Positions 17,349 through 25,442 of a stretch of DNA of 33,033 nucleotides are shown piece by piece (the stretch's first letter is position 1; each line of letters opens with the position of its first letter). A model generated the notes under the pieces. That model had not been told where the DNA came from. It searched no databases and saw nothing but the letters and a program-made list of their open reading frames with translations. The DNA comes from Muribaculaceae bacterium (GTDB lineage Bacteria > Bacteroidota > Bacteroidia > Bacteroidales > Muribaculaceae), in the NCBI GenBank assembly GCA_022510445.1, contig JAFLTN010000018.1, forward strand, positions 1-33,033, read 5' to 3'. The translations under genes and the position numbers were made by a program.

Positions 17349-18053
17349 TTATTTCAGAAGTTCAAGAGCCTGTTTCCGGGAGGCTCCCGGCCACCGTTGT
17401 TTTAGAGCGTTGACAAGTCTCTCTAAAGATTCTTCCGGAGAAAACTTGTTTTCATTGAAATTATTATTGAAGATTAACTCGGGAGTGGAATATCGGGCCA
17501 CTCCCCATCCGTATCTCTCCCCCCTTTTAGTATATTTATATTCAAAATCAGAAATGATAAGCCATCCTCCCATCTGAAGTTTCTGGAGAGGTCCCTCAAG
17601 AGATTTTCTCTTGGCGCGGGTTTGAATGAATGGTTCCGGGTTATTGTCAGGCAGCTCATTCCATTCACGTCGTTTTGACATAGGACCGAAAATTGCGGCC
17701 TTTAGTTCAGTGGAAGTCATTCCATCATTCACCCTTATTATATCCAGGAGCATCTCTTCAGAGGAATCAGGAACAACAGGATAAGCCTTGCGACGATAAT
17801 TCAGAAAATCGGGTAACAACTCAAGAGAAACAAAACCTGCTTTCTTACGAAAGAACTTCCCATAGGCAGTCGATCTTCTTCTGATAACAGGGCCTTTCCA
17901 TTCCCAACAGCCTTCATCATTATTCCCTCCGAAAAGAAGACCGGGAGCACACATTTCTTCTATCGAGAACCCTTTTATAGGGTTATTGAAAAAAGGAAGA
18001 AGACCGAAATGCAGGGTAGCTTCTTCCAAAGACTGAAGCCTGTCAATTATCAT
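17349..18053 (-). CDS. AlkZ-related winged-helix protein
   Basis: I recognise the pattern of the 'AlkZ-related protein' group, relatives of the AlkZ/YcaQ winged-helix DNA glycosylases, but this is from memory and function is unproven. Landmarks are FGLLPFFNNPIKGFSIEEM near the N-terminus, WEWKGPVIRRRSTAYGKFFR, KAGFVSLELLPDFLNYRR, and a later RYGWGVARYSTPELIF. No signal peptide or membrane helix belongs to the conserved part. I take the ATG at 18053 (MIIDRLQSLEE), which places the family start at the expected distance. In-frame starts at 18083, 18116 and a GTG at 18131 would add a hydrophobic extension with no family match. It is co-directional with polA and downstream of the fructokinase on the opposite strand. 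Confidence 0.65.
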   Translation of the reverse strand: MIIDRLQSLEEATLHFGLLPFFNNPIKGFSIEEMCAPGLLFGGNNDEGCWEWKGPVIRRRSTAYGKFFRKKAGFVSLELLPDFLNYRRKAYPVVPDSSEEMLLDIIRVNDGMTSTELKAAIFGPMSKRREWNELPDNNPEPFIQTRAKRKSLEGPLQKLQMGGWLIISDFEYKYTKRGERYGWGVARYSTPELIFNNNFNENKFSPEESLERLVNALKQRWPGASRKQALELLK

Positions 18054-18175
18054 TTTGCGAGGTTTCCGGAGAAAATCAAACATATTGTAAAAACAACTGG
18101 TAAAGATACCTATCATTAGACCCCATAACACAAAAAATGGGGAACGAGGTCATAAAACGCAATGTCGATATATTT

Positions 18176-20926
18176 TTAATGAGCGTCAAGCCAGTTAGAG
18201 GCCACACCTGAGGATGCGGTAAGGGTCACTTCTCCGGAATAGGCATTTTCCATAGACCGGGTAACTATTTCCTGCACTTTGGGCAATTCCTCCGGTATCA
18301 CGTCGAAGTTGAGTTCGTCATGAACCTGCATAATCATTTTTGAACTAAGATTTTCCTCTTTCAGGCGTTTTGCAATCTCAACCATCGCCACCTTAATAAT
18401 ATCAGCAGCCGAACCTTGAATCGGAGCGTTAATAGCATTTCTTTCGGCATAACCTCTTACTACAGGATTCTTGCTGTTGATATCGGGCAATCTTCTTTTC
18501 CTACCCATCTTTGTGGAAACATATCCGTTGTCACGAGCATTTTCCACGGAGTCGTGCATATATCTTTTGATTGTGGGGAAGGTTTCAAAATAATTGTCGA
18601 TCAGCTGTTTCGCATCAGTTCTTGGAATTCCGAGACGCGATGCCAGTCCGAAGGCAGAAATCCCGTATAAAATACCGAAATTGGCGGTTTTTGCATGACG
18701 CCGTTCATCAGGAGTTACCTCCTCGGGTTTCTTATGATAAATTTTTGCCGCAGTGATGGCATGAATATCGTCGCCGTTTTTGAAAGCCTCGAGCATTGTC
18801 TCGTCGTGAGCAAAATCTGAGACGAGTCTTAATTCAATCTGTGAATAATCTGCCGATAGGAAGAGATGACCCGGGTCTGCTATAAAGGCTCTCCGGATCT
18901 CACGTCCCTGATCCTCCCTGACGGGTATGTTCTGCAAATTAGGAGCCGAAGAAGATATTCTTCCCGTAGCGGTCACTGTCTGATTATAAACGGTGTGAAC
19001 TTTCCCGGTCTGCGGATTAATGGCCTGAGGCAACGCCGTGAGATAAGTGGTGAGAAGTTTCTTAAGCTGTCTGTATTCCAGTATTTTCCCGACAATCGGG
19101 TTCTTTCCGGCCACCTTCTCCAGAACATCTTCACTTGTGGAATATTGGCCTGTCTTTGTTTTCTTAGCTTTGGGATCAAGCTGGAGCTTGTCAAAAAGGA
19201 TTTCTCCGACTTTTGCCGGCGACCCTACGTTAAACTCCTCTCCCGCAAGACCGTAAATTTCCTTTTCGAGAGCAGACAACCTTGCTTCGAACTGAACCGC
19301 AGCCTCGTTAAGCGCATCGACATCCAGGCGCACACCTGCTATTTCCATCTCTGCAAGCACAGCAGATAAAGGCAGTTCCACATCGCATAGGAGCTTTTCC
19401 ATTCCCTCTTTCTTAACTTCCTCCAGAAGGATCTTTTTCAGACGAAGAGCGACGGCCGCAACATGCGAAGTCCATTCAGCAATTTCAGATTCTGAGGAGA
19501 CCATATTTTTAGAACCACGCTTAGCGCTCATGACAGGTTCCGGAGGCATGGCATGTCCGAGATAAAGCGAAGACAGTGAATCGGCTGTATGACGCATTTC
19601 AGGCTGAATGAGATAATGGGCCACAGAGACGTCAAAATAATTTTCCAACGGAATATTCAGGTCATTGCGAAGCCTTCGGGCTATGACATAATCCCGTTTG
19701 GCTTCAAAAGTGACCTTCTGAATATCCGACCTTGCCATCAGATCGAGCAGAAGAGCCATCCCCTCGGAAAATTCCGAAGGAATAAAATAAACGTCAGATT
19801 CATTCACAGCCACAGCTGCCCCATAAACGACTGCCTCCATATCATTTTCCCCCTCGGCGATAATGCTTATCCCACACTCTTTCCCCGTCAGAGCCGCGGA
19901 GAGCCTGTCAAGATCTTCCCGGGAGGAAACGATCTTACGGTTGACCGGAACAGTTTCGAGAGTTACAGACGCGGCCTGAGAGGCAGAATCATTCTCTTCG
20001 TCAAAGTCAAACAAAGAAGCCGGAACTTTAGAGGGAGGAAGATTTGAATTCAAACGCTTCTCCACGCGTTCACGCAAGGAACGGAATTCCAATTCCTTGA
20101 AAATCGCAAATAATTTTTCTTTATCTTCAGGTTTTCTAAGCAATTCCTCAGGCATGGACTCTACCGGCACATCGGTGCGGATCGTGGCAAGGAAATAAGA
20201 GTCTTTTATCTGTTGAACATTATCCTCTACTTTTTTCTTCAAGGCACCTTTAAGTTCATCAGTGCGCCTGAGAAGTTCTTCCACACTTCCGAAATCATTT
20301 ATGAGTTTCACGGCGGTTTTCTCACCGATACCTGGGCAGCCGGGAATATTATCAATCTTATCCCCCATTAATGCGAGGAGATCAATCACCTGTGATGTCT
20401 TCTGTATGCCATAACGGGCACACACTTCCTCCTCCCCTCTCAACTCGAAATCCTGACCGCGATAGGAGGGCTTGTATTGAAGCACGTTAGGACTGACAAG
20501 TTGTCCGAAATCCTTATCCGGTGTCATCATATAAGTAGTGAACCCCTCCTTTTCAGCCCTTTTGGCCATGGTGCCGATGACATCATCGGCTTCAAATCCG
20601 TCCACTTCAAGAATTGGTATATTATAAGCATTTATAATTTCCTTTATGATAGGGATGGAAAGTTTAATATCCTCGGGAGTAGACTCTCTTTCCGACTTAT
20701 AAGAGGCATCGGCCTCACTACGGAAAGTTGGACCCTGAGGATCAAAACAAACAGCGATGTGAGTGGGTTTTTCCTTTCTGAGAATCTCCTCAAGAGTGTT
20801 CACAAATCCAAAAATAGCCGACGTGTTGAAGCCACCTTGAGTGAGGCGCGGCATTTTGATCAGAGCGTAATAAGCACGAAAAATAAGAGCGTAGGCATCC
20901 AGGAGGAAGAGTCTTTTTTCGTTCAT
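18176..20926 (-). CDS. polA: DNA polymerase I with degenerate 3'-5' exonuclease domain
   Basis: Family A DNA polymerase for Okazaki fragment maturation and repair, 916 residues. The 5'-nuclease domain (about 1-290) keeps its acidic residues (Asp10, Asp62, VDGFEADD 108-115, TPDKDF 135-140) and a helix-hairpin-helix region (GCPGIGEKTA). The polymerase domain (about 515-916) has motif A DYSQIELR (693-700), the O-helix region from Arg743 through Tyr754, and motif C QVHDEL (867-872). The middle domain (about 330-505) lacks the DxE of Exo I (CGISIIAEGE instead) and the late Tyr/Asp of Exo III (WTSHVAAVALRL), so proofreading is probably lost. I chose the ATG at 20926 (MNEKRLFLLDAY) because the preceding in-frame sequence is not family-like. 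It is divergent from the polyprenyl synthase gene. Confidence 0.95.
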   Translation of the reverse strand: MNEKRLFLLDAYALIFRAYYALIKMPRLTQGGFNTSAIFGFVNTLEEILRKEKPTHIAVCFDPQGPTFRSEADASYKSERESTPEDIKLSIPIIKEIINAYNIPILEVDGFEADDVIGTMAKRAEKEGFTTYMMTPDKDFGQLVSPNVLQYKPSYRGQDFELRGEEEVCARYGIQKTSQVIDLLALMGDKIDNIPGCPGIGEKTAVKLINDFGSVEELLRRTDELKGALKKKVEDNVQQIKDSYFLATIRTDVPVESMPEELLRKPEDKEKLFAIFKELEFRSLRERVEKRLNSNLPPSKVPASLFDFDEENDSASQAASVTLETVPVNRKIVSSREDLDRLSAALTGKECGISIIAEGENDMEAVVYGAAVAVNESDVYFIPSEFSEGMALLLDLMARSDIQKVTFEAKRDYVIARRLRNDLNIPLENYFDVSVAHYLIQPEMRHTADSLSSLYLGHAMPPEPVMSAKRGSKNMVSSESEIAEWTSHVAAVALRLKKILLEEVKKEGMEKLLCDVELPLSAVLAEMEIAGVRLDVDALNEAAVQFEARLSALEKEIYGLAGEEFNVGSPAKVGEILFDKLQLDPKAKKTKTGQYSTSEDVLEKVAGKNPIVGKILEYRQLKKLLTTYLTALPQAINPQTGKVHTVYNQTVTATGRISSSAPNLQNIPVREDQGREIRRAFIADPGHLFLSADYSQIELRLVSDFAHDETMLEAFKNGDDIHAITAAKIYHKKPEEVTPDERRHAKTANFGILYGISAFGLASRLGIPRTDAKQLIDNYFETFPTIKRYMHDSVENARDNGYVSTKMGRKRRLPDINSKNPVVRGYAERNAINAPIQGSAADIIKVAMVEIAKRLKEENLSSKMIMQVHDELNFDVIPEELPKVQEIVTRSMENAYSGEVTLTASSGVASNWLDAH

Positions 20927-20985
20927 AGCAATGGAAATTATATCTAATTTGATGCTAATATAACAATAAGTAAGGGATAATTTAT

Positions 20986-20993
20986 TAAATTTG
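20986..20993 (+). promoter_or_regulatory. candidate -7 box for the polyprenyl synthase gene
   Basis: TAAATTTG, followed by CG, matches the Bacteroidota -7 consensus and ends ten bases before the ATG at 21003, so the transcript leader would be very short. It lies in the 76-bp divergent region shared with polA. No clear -33 box is visible. Confidence 0.4.
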
Positions 20994-21002
20994 CGTTGAA
21001 AA

Positions 21003-21977
21003 ATGGATCGTCTGGAAGAAATCCAAAAGAGAATAGAGCCGGAGCTCGAGGAGATGAACGGGATTATCCGTTCATCGCTTGCCACATCTAATGAACTCAT
21101 GAATCGGGTCGTTAGCAATTATCTTATGATCAAGGGCAAGCAGATAAGGCCGATAATGGTTATCCTAAGCGCAAAATTTTTCGGGGAAGTAAATACGGAT
21201 GTTCTCCACGCCGGCGCCTCTCTTGAGATGCTTCATAATGCATCTTTGATTCATGATGATGTGGTTGACGAGACTTCGCTCAGACGGGGAAGAGCCACAA
21301 TAAACAACGAATGGGGAAATCATATAGCTGTCCTTGTGGGCGACTTCTTCGTATCAAACGCACTGGCAGCCGGGATTAAGACAGGTAACATAGCCATCAT
21401 TTCCTCTCTTTCCGACCTTGGCAAGGAACTGTCGTTAGGAGAAGTGGAACAGATATGCAATGTAAAGGAACACCGGTTTGACGAGCCACATTATATGTCG
21501 ATGATCCGCAAGAAGACAGCCTCTCTTTTCATGAACTGCGTTAAGATGGGAGCCGAGGCGGTCGGTGCTTCTCCGGAAGAATACGGACCACTGATGGAAT
21601 ATGCCGAGTTGCTGGGACTCTGCTTCCAGATCAGGGATGATATTTTTGATTACTACAACAATCCTCTTATCGGCAAGCCTACAGGAAACGATCTGCGAGA
21701 GGGAAAGGTGACTTTGCCACTTCTATATTCTCTGAAAGCTGCCCCAAAAGAAAAATCGGAAGAGATGAAAAACCTTCTTCAACGCGGGCTTCTCTCCGAT
21801 AAGGAGATCATAACCCTGATCGACTTCGCTAAAGAACACGGGGGAATTGAATATTCATTCGCCAAGATGAGAGAGATAGAGGCCAAAGCCGACAAGCTTC
21901 TCGATCAATATCCGCCTGGCATCTGGGCAACTGCTTTCAGAGATCTGTTTGAATACATAATCTCCCGCGACCGATAG
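21003..21977 (+). CDS. long-chain polyprenyl diphosphate synthase
   Basis: Trans-isoprenyl diphosphate synthase that elongates an allylic diphosphate with IPP, probably making the menaquinone side chain. The first Asp-rich motif DDVVD is at residues 85-89 and the second, DDIFD, at 212-216; the KGKQIRP substrate-binding segment is at 44-50. The residues four and five positions before the first motif are small (Ser81, Ala80), which in this family allows long products of octaprenyl type rather than farnesyl or geranylgeranyl. Length 324 residues, typical for IspB-like enzymes. The RNase HII gene begins three bases after its stop codon, so the two are co-transcribed and probably translationally coupled. 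Exact chain length is not determinable here. Confidence 0.9.
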   Translation: MDRLEEIQKRIEPELEEMNGIIRSSLATSNELMNRVVSNYLMIKGKQIRPIMVILSAKFFGEVNTDVLHAGASLEMLHNASLIHDDVVDETSLRRGRATINNEWGNHIAVLVGDFFVSNALAAGIKTGNIAIISSLSDLGKELSLGEVEQICNVKEHRFDEPHYMSMIRKKTASLFMNCVKMGAEAVGASPEEYGPLMEYAELLGLCFQIRDDIFDYYNNPLIGKPTGNDLREGKVTLPLLYSLKAAPKEKSEEMKNLLQRGLLSDKEIITLIDFAKEHGGIEYSFAKMREIEAKADKLLDQYPPGIWATAFRDLFEYIISRDR

Positions 21978-21980
21978 GAG

Positions 21981-22559
21981 ATGTTGAAACCATATTTACA
22001 TCCTAACCTTATAGAAGCCGGTTGTGACGAAGCGGGCCGCGGTTGTCTTTGCGGGCCTGTGAGCTGTGCCGCAGTGATTCTTCCGCCCGCTTTCAATTGC
22101 GAAGAGCTAAACGACAGCAAACAGCTTTCTGAAAAAAAGAGGGAGAAACTCAGAGGAATCATCGAGGAAAACGCTTTGGCATGGGCAGTTGTCATGGTGA
22201 GTCCTGAAGAGATTGACAAAATCAATATTCTCAACGCCTCCATTCTGGGCATGCACCGTGCTATTGAGAAACTAAGTCTGACCCCGGAACATATTCTTGT
22301 AGACGGCAACAGGTTCAAACCCTACAGAGACATCCCTCATACCACTGTAGTGAAAGGAGATGCTACATACATGTCGATTGCTGCAGCTTCGATTCTTGCC
22401 AAAACTCACAGAGACGAGCTGATGGTAAATCTGGCAAAAGAATATCCCGGATATGACTGGGAAGTCAATAAAGGATACCCTACAAAAAAACATCGGGAAG
22501 CAATTGAAAGACTTGGAAAGACGCCGCTCCACCGTATGACTTTCGGAGGGAAAAAGTGA
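21981..22559 (+). CDS. rnhB: ribonuclease HII
   Basis: Endonuclease that removes RNA from RNA/DNA hybrids and single ribonucleotides from DNA, Mg/Mn dependent and cytoplasmic. The active-site set is visible: Asp16-Glu17 in GCDEAGRG, Asp108 in ILVDGN, and Asp127 in KGDATY followed by [10 protein letters not shown], the classic HII block. The length of 192 residues is normal. The start ATG at 21981 is three bases after the upstream stop, with a GGAG just ahead that serves as ribosome binding site. It converges on the glycosyltransferase gene with only 25 bp between stops. Confidence 0.95.
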   Translation: MLKPYLHPNLIEAGCDEAGRGCLCGPVSCAAVILPPAFNCEELNDSKQLSEKKREKLRGIIEENALAWAVVMVSPEEIDKINILNASILGMHRAIEKLSLTPEHILVDGNRFKPYRDIPHTTVVKGDATYMSIAAASILAKTHRDELMVNLAKEYPGYDWEVNKGYPTKKHREAIERLGKTPLHRMTFGGKK

Positions 22560-22584
22560 GCTTTAGAACCTTAAAGAGCGGAGT

Positions 22585-23673
22585 TTAAAGATAGATAGAG
22601 TTAATCCGTTCTGCGAAAATAGGCCAGGAAAGACGGCTATTGAAAGATTCATAAGCATTCCTTCCCATCTTATCTTTAAGGGATGGGTCGCCGGCAAGGC
22701 TCATCATTTTCTCGGCAAGAGATGAAGGATTACCCGGCTTGACAAGAAAACCTTCCACACCGTCGCTGATATATTCCGGTTGTGCTCCGTTTGAAGAGCA
22801 TATCTGAGGTCTCCCCAAAGCCATGAATTCTATATTGGAAAGACCAAAAGCTTCAGCCTCTGTGGCCGGCAGAACACCGAAATCCGAACTTTGGATAAGA
22901 GGGAAAGGATCATCAGTGTGCCCGTACCAGTCAATAAGATCCATCACCCCCTTTGAAATTGCCCTTCGTCTGATTTTATCTGTATAGTCAGGCTGGCCGC
23001 TTCCCACTATTCTGAGCCTGATTCTTTTGCCTCTCAAAAGAACCATGGCATCAATCAGGGTTTCGAGCCCCTTACCGGGTTCAAGTGGTCCATGAAACAT
23101 GGCAATTGTCGGGCCACTTTCAGGGACAGGTAAAAAAGGCCCTTTTGGAAGCTTTATACTGTTGTGTACTATATGTAGCCGGGAATCGGGGAAAGGGGGA
23201 ACGAAATTCTTCCAGGTTTCCAAAAACTTGTCGCGAGCAATCCGGGAAACGAAAACTATTGAATCGACGTTTCTATAAATATTGCGGAAAAGCCAGCTGT
23301 CGATTCCATGTTTCACCTTATGGCGAGTCACTACTACTTTCACATCCTTTCTGCGGGATAGCTTCTTTGCAATCAAAGCTATGCAAACTTTACGGAAACT
23401 ATGGGCATGAATAACGACCTGACCCGGAGAGGTTCTGATTTTTTTTGTAAGTAATCTGATTGAAACGGGATCAAGCAGCCCTTCAAAAGGTGCATGCATC
23501 AAGTTGATACCTTCATCTTCAAAAAGACTGTCGACTGCCTTGGCCCCCCTTGTCAAAGCAAAAACCTGCCATCCATTTTCTTTAAAATGACGGCAGATGT
23601 CAAGGGCATAACGCTGGATTCCACCCCAGCGGTTAGCTGTCAGAATATGAATAAGGGTCGGGGCCTCACCCAT
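22585..23673 (-). CDS. GT4-family glycosyltransferase
   Basis: GT-B fold glycosyltransferase of the family 4 type, probably transferring a sugar from a nucleotide donor in cell-envelope or exopolysaccharide synthesis; acceptor unknown. The N-terminal glycine turn (ANRWGGIQRYALD) is the acceptor-side Rossmann start. The donor-side domain has GPLEPGKGLETLIDA and the retaining E-x7-E signature EAFGLSNIE (Glu274 and Glu282), followed by MALGRP. At 362 residues the length is normal. I chose the ATG at 23673 rather than the TTG at 23688, which overlaps the upstream stop codon. It directly follows the alanine dehydrogenase-like gene, so the pair is likely one transcript. No other sugar-assembly genes are next to it. 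Confidence 0.85.
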   Translation of the reverse strand: MGEAPTLIHILTANRWGGIQRYALDICRHFKENGWQVFALTRGAKAVDSLFEDEGINLMHAPFEGLLDPVSIRLLTKKIRTSPGQVVIHAHSFRKVCIALIAKKLSRRKDVKVVVTRHKVKHGIDSWLFRNIYRNVDSIVFVSRIARDKFLETWKNFVPPFPDSRLHIVHNSIKLPKGPFLPVPESGPTIAMFHGPLEPGKGLETLIDAMVLLRGKRIRLRIVGSGQPDYTDKIRRRAISKGVMDLIDWYGHTDDPFPLIQSSDFGVLPATEAEAFGLSNIEFMALGRPQICSSNGAQPEYISDGVEGFLVKPGNPSSLAEKMMSLAGDPSLKDKMGRNAYESFNSRLSWPIFAERINSIYL

Positions 23674-23684
23674 CCTGAGAATCC

Positions 23685-24791
23685 TCAATTAGAAGCGGCC
23701 AGCATCACCTTAATGTCAACACTTGGCATATTGAGGAAAGACCCGATTAGTTTATCGACAAGCTTTCCGCGGAAAGTGACTATTCCTGCCTGAACACCCG
23801 GAGTGGTGTTAAGCATATGGTTCAATCCCCCTTTTACAATGATGTCATCGAAGAAATTCACAAGAACATTAGACAGAGCCATTGCGACTGTCCGGGGAAC
23901 AGAGATTGAAGGATGAGTCTCCTGGAAATTAAGGAGATAAACGGAATCTTTAAGTGCAGGCGACAAGTTCTTCGGGAACTCAAAGGTTCTGGTGCATTCT
24001 CCAATCAGAATTACATCGGCACTTTTAACTTTGTTAAACAGAACCCGTGGATGAATTGCTATAGTGTTAAGATTATCACCGCATACCTGCTTGGCAGTCT
24101 GAAGAGCGGAGATATCATTGTTCATCAATGTAACATAGGCCCCGGCTGCCAAAGCAGCTTTGGCAGCGGAATATACCACTGTCCCATCGCCAATGATCAG
24201 AACTTCACAAGGATTAATTCCGGCTACTCCGGCAAGGAGAACTCCTTTGCCTCCGCCGAGATAAGAGAGATATTCCTGGGCATAGATAATCGAACCCCTG
24301 CCATCAATCTCATCCACAATGTCGGCAAAGATAGGGACATCGTTATGGCTTAACACATTGTCAAGACAACCACAGGTAATATCCTTATCGATTAACGCTT
24401 TTATCACATTGATATCGAAGAGATTGCTGCCCATCATCGAGAAGAGGGCCGCCCCCTTTTTCATTCTATGAATATCGTGGGCATGGAGAGGTCTATATGA
24501 CAGAACTATATCTGTCTTCAGAGCTTCTGAACGGGTTACTATTTCAACACCAAATTCTCTATAACTTGCATCGGAAAAACTAATGTCGTTGGCTGCCCCC
24601 TTCTCCATCCTGATCTTTATGCCTGAAGACGTAAGGAGACCACAACCCTCCGGAGTCAGAAGAAAGCGGGTTTCATCAGTGTCAGAATAATTCCCAACCA
24701 ATCCTAAAGTAATAAGGCTTTTATCTGTTTTCTCTTCAACTTCCTGAAGTTGAGCTTTGAGACCTTCATTGATGTTTTCTTGTTCGGTCAT
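23685..24791 (-). CDS. divergent alanine dehydrogenase/PNT-family protein
   Basis: Homologous to alanine dehydrogenase and the NAD(P) transhydrogenase alpha subunit, which oxidise L-alanine to pyruvate or bind NAD(H). The N-terminal domain retains an ETRFLLTPEG segment (substrate Arg42) and the C-terminal PGV segment. However, the usual catalytic Lys position reads DIVLSYRPLH around residues 94-103. The NAD-binding loop reads GDGTVVYSAA (201-210), with Val206 in place of the third glycine of GxGxxG. The length of 368 residues is close to the roughly 370-410 of the family. It may be a diverged paralogue with altered or no dehydrogenase activity. A clear promoter lies upstream at 24842-24873, and the GT4 gene follows. 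Confidence 0.75.
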   Translation of the reverse strand: MTEQENINEGLKAQLQEVEEKTDKSLITLGLVGNYSDTDETRFLLTPEGCGLLTSSGIKIRMEKGAANDISFSDASYREFGVEIVTRSEALKTDIVLSYRPLHAHDIHRMKKGAALFSMMGSNLFDINVIKALIDKDITCGCLDNVLSHNDVPIFADIVDEIDGRGSIIYAQEYLSYLGGGKGVLLAGVAGINPCEVLIIGDGTVVYSAAKAALAAGAYVTLMNNDISALQTAKQVCGDNLNTIAIHPRVLFNKVKSADVILIGECTRTFEFPKNLSPALKDSVYLLNFQETHPSISVPRTVAMALSNVLVNFFDDIIVKGGLNHMLNTTPGVQAGIVTFRGKLVDKLIGSFLNMPSVDIKVMLAASN

Positions 24792-24841
24792 GGGGTAAGA
24801 TCAAGGAGGGAATGGCCGGCTTATGGCTGTCTCCTCTAACA

Positions 24842-24873
24842 CAAAGTTAGTGTAAAGCTTCCTAAATCGCAAA
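24842..24873 (-). promoter_or_regulatory. Bacteroidota sigma-70-type promoter for the alanine dehydrogenase-like gene
   Basis: On the minus strand TTTG (24870-24873) is followed by 20 bases and then TAACTTTG (24842-24849). These match the -33 and -7 consensus with the usual spacing, the best promoter match in the window. The predicted start is about 45 bases upstream of the ATG at 24791. It lies just downstream of the shikimate kinase stop and so separates the six-gene operon from the last two minus-strand genes. Confidence 0.7.
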
Positions 24874-24880
24874 TACCTCG

Positions 24881-25441
24881 CTAACTTTTCTGCATAGAAA
24901 TTCGCCATGGCAATAAATGACTATAACTCTTCAGGAAGTTTTCCACACTTTCTCGTATTTCGTTGTCTGTGTCCAAACGATCGGGATTCCACCGGTATTT
25001 AGCTTTCATATAAAACGGTTTTCTCACAGCTAATCCGTTTTTTATAACCTCCTTGACCTGTTCCGGACTCTTACCCTCCACCAAAGGTCTGCCGTCCTGA
25101 TATTTCAAAAGTCGTTTCAATAATATATCTTCCGAAGCATCGAGAAACACTGTCTCCCCTACTGTGTTCATAAATTCAATATTATCATGGAAACAGGGAG
25201 TTCCGCCTCCGCAAGATATAATGTAACCATCTTTACCGGCCATTTCCCTCAATGCCGTTCTTTCCATTTCACGAAATGCGGCTTCCCCTTCGGCATTAAA
25301 AATCTCGGTTACTGATCTTCCTTCTTTTTCTTCAATATATGAATCAAGGTCGATTTGCGGCAATCCTGTCTTTTGAGAAAGGGCCGTGGCCAGAGTTGTT
25401 TTCCCACAACACATGAATCCGATTAAAAATAGCGGTCTCAA
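24881..25441 (-). CDS. aroK: shikimate kinase
   Basis: Cytoplasmic kinase that phosphorylates shikimate at the 3-OH using ATP, a step toward chorismate and the aromatic amino acids. The Walker A motif GFMCCGKT is at residues 8-15, with two cysteines where GA, GS or GC is usual. The shikimate-binding segment IISCGGGTPCF and the lid arginines (LLKYQDGRPL) are present. The length of 186 residues is normal. The only start that leaves the P-loop intact is a TTG at 25439-25441, one base after the stop codon of the DUF2723 gene, so translation is probably coupled. It is the last gene of the operon that begins at mscL. Confidence 0.92.
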   Translation of the reverse strand: MRPLFLIGFMCCGKTTLATALSQKTGLPQIDLDSYIEEKEGRSVTEIFNAEGEAAFREMERTALREMAGKDGYIISCGGGTPCFHDNIEFMNTVGETVFLDASEDILLKRLLKYQDGRPLVEGKSPEQVKEVIKNGLAVRKPFYMKAKYRWNPDRLDTDNEIRESVENFLKSYSHLLPWRISMQKS

Positions 25442-25442
25442 T

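Noticed and set aside
20477..20947. 156-codon open frame antisense to polA
   Set aside because: It is fully covered by the conserved 5'-nuclease domain of polA on the other strand.
22560..22584. Terminator between rnhB and the glycosyltransferase gene
   Set aside because: Only short imperfect CTTTA/TAAAG complementarity is present, with no T tract of useful length.
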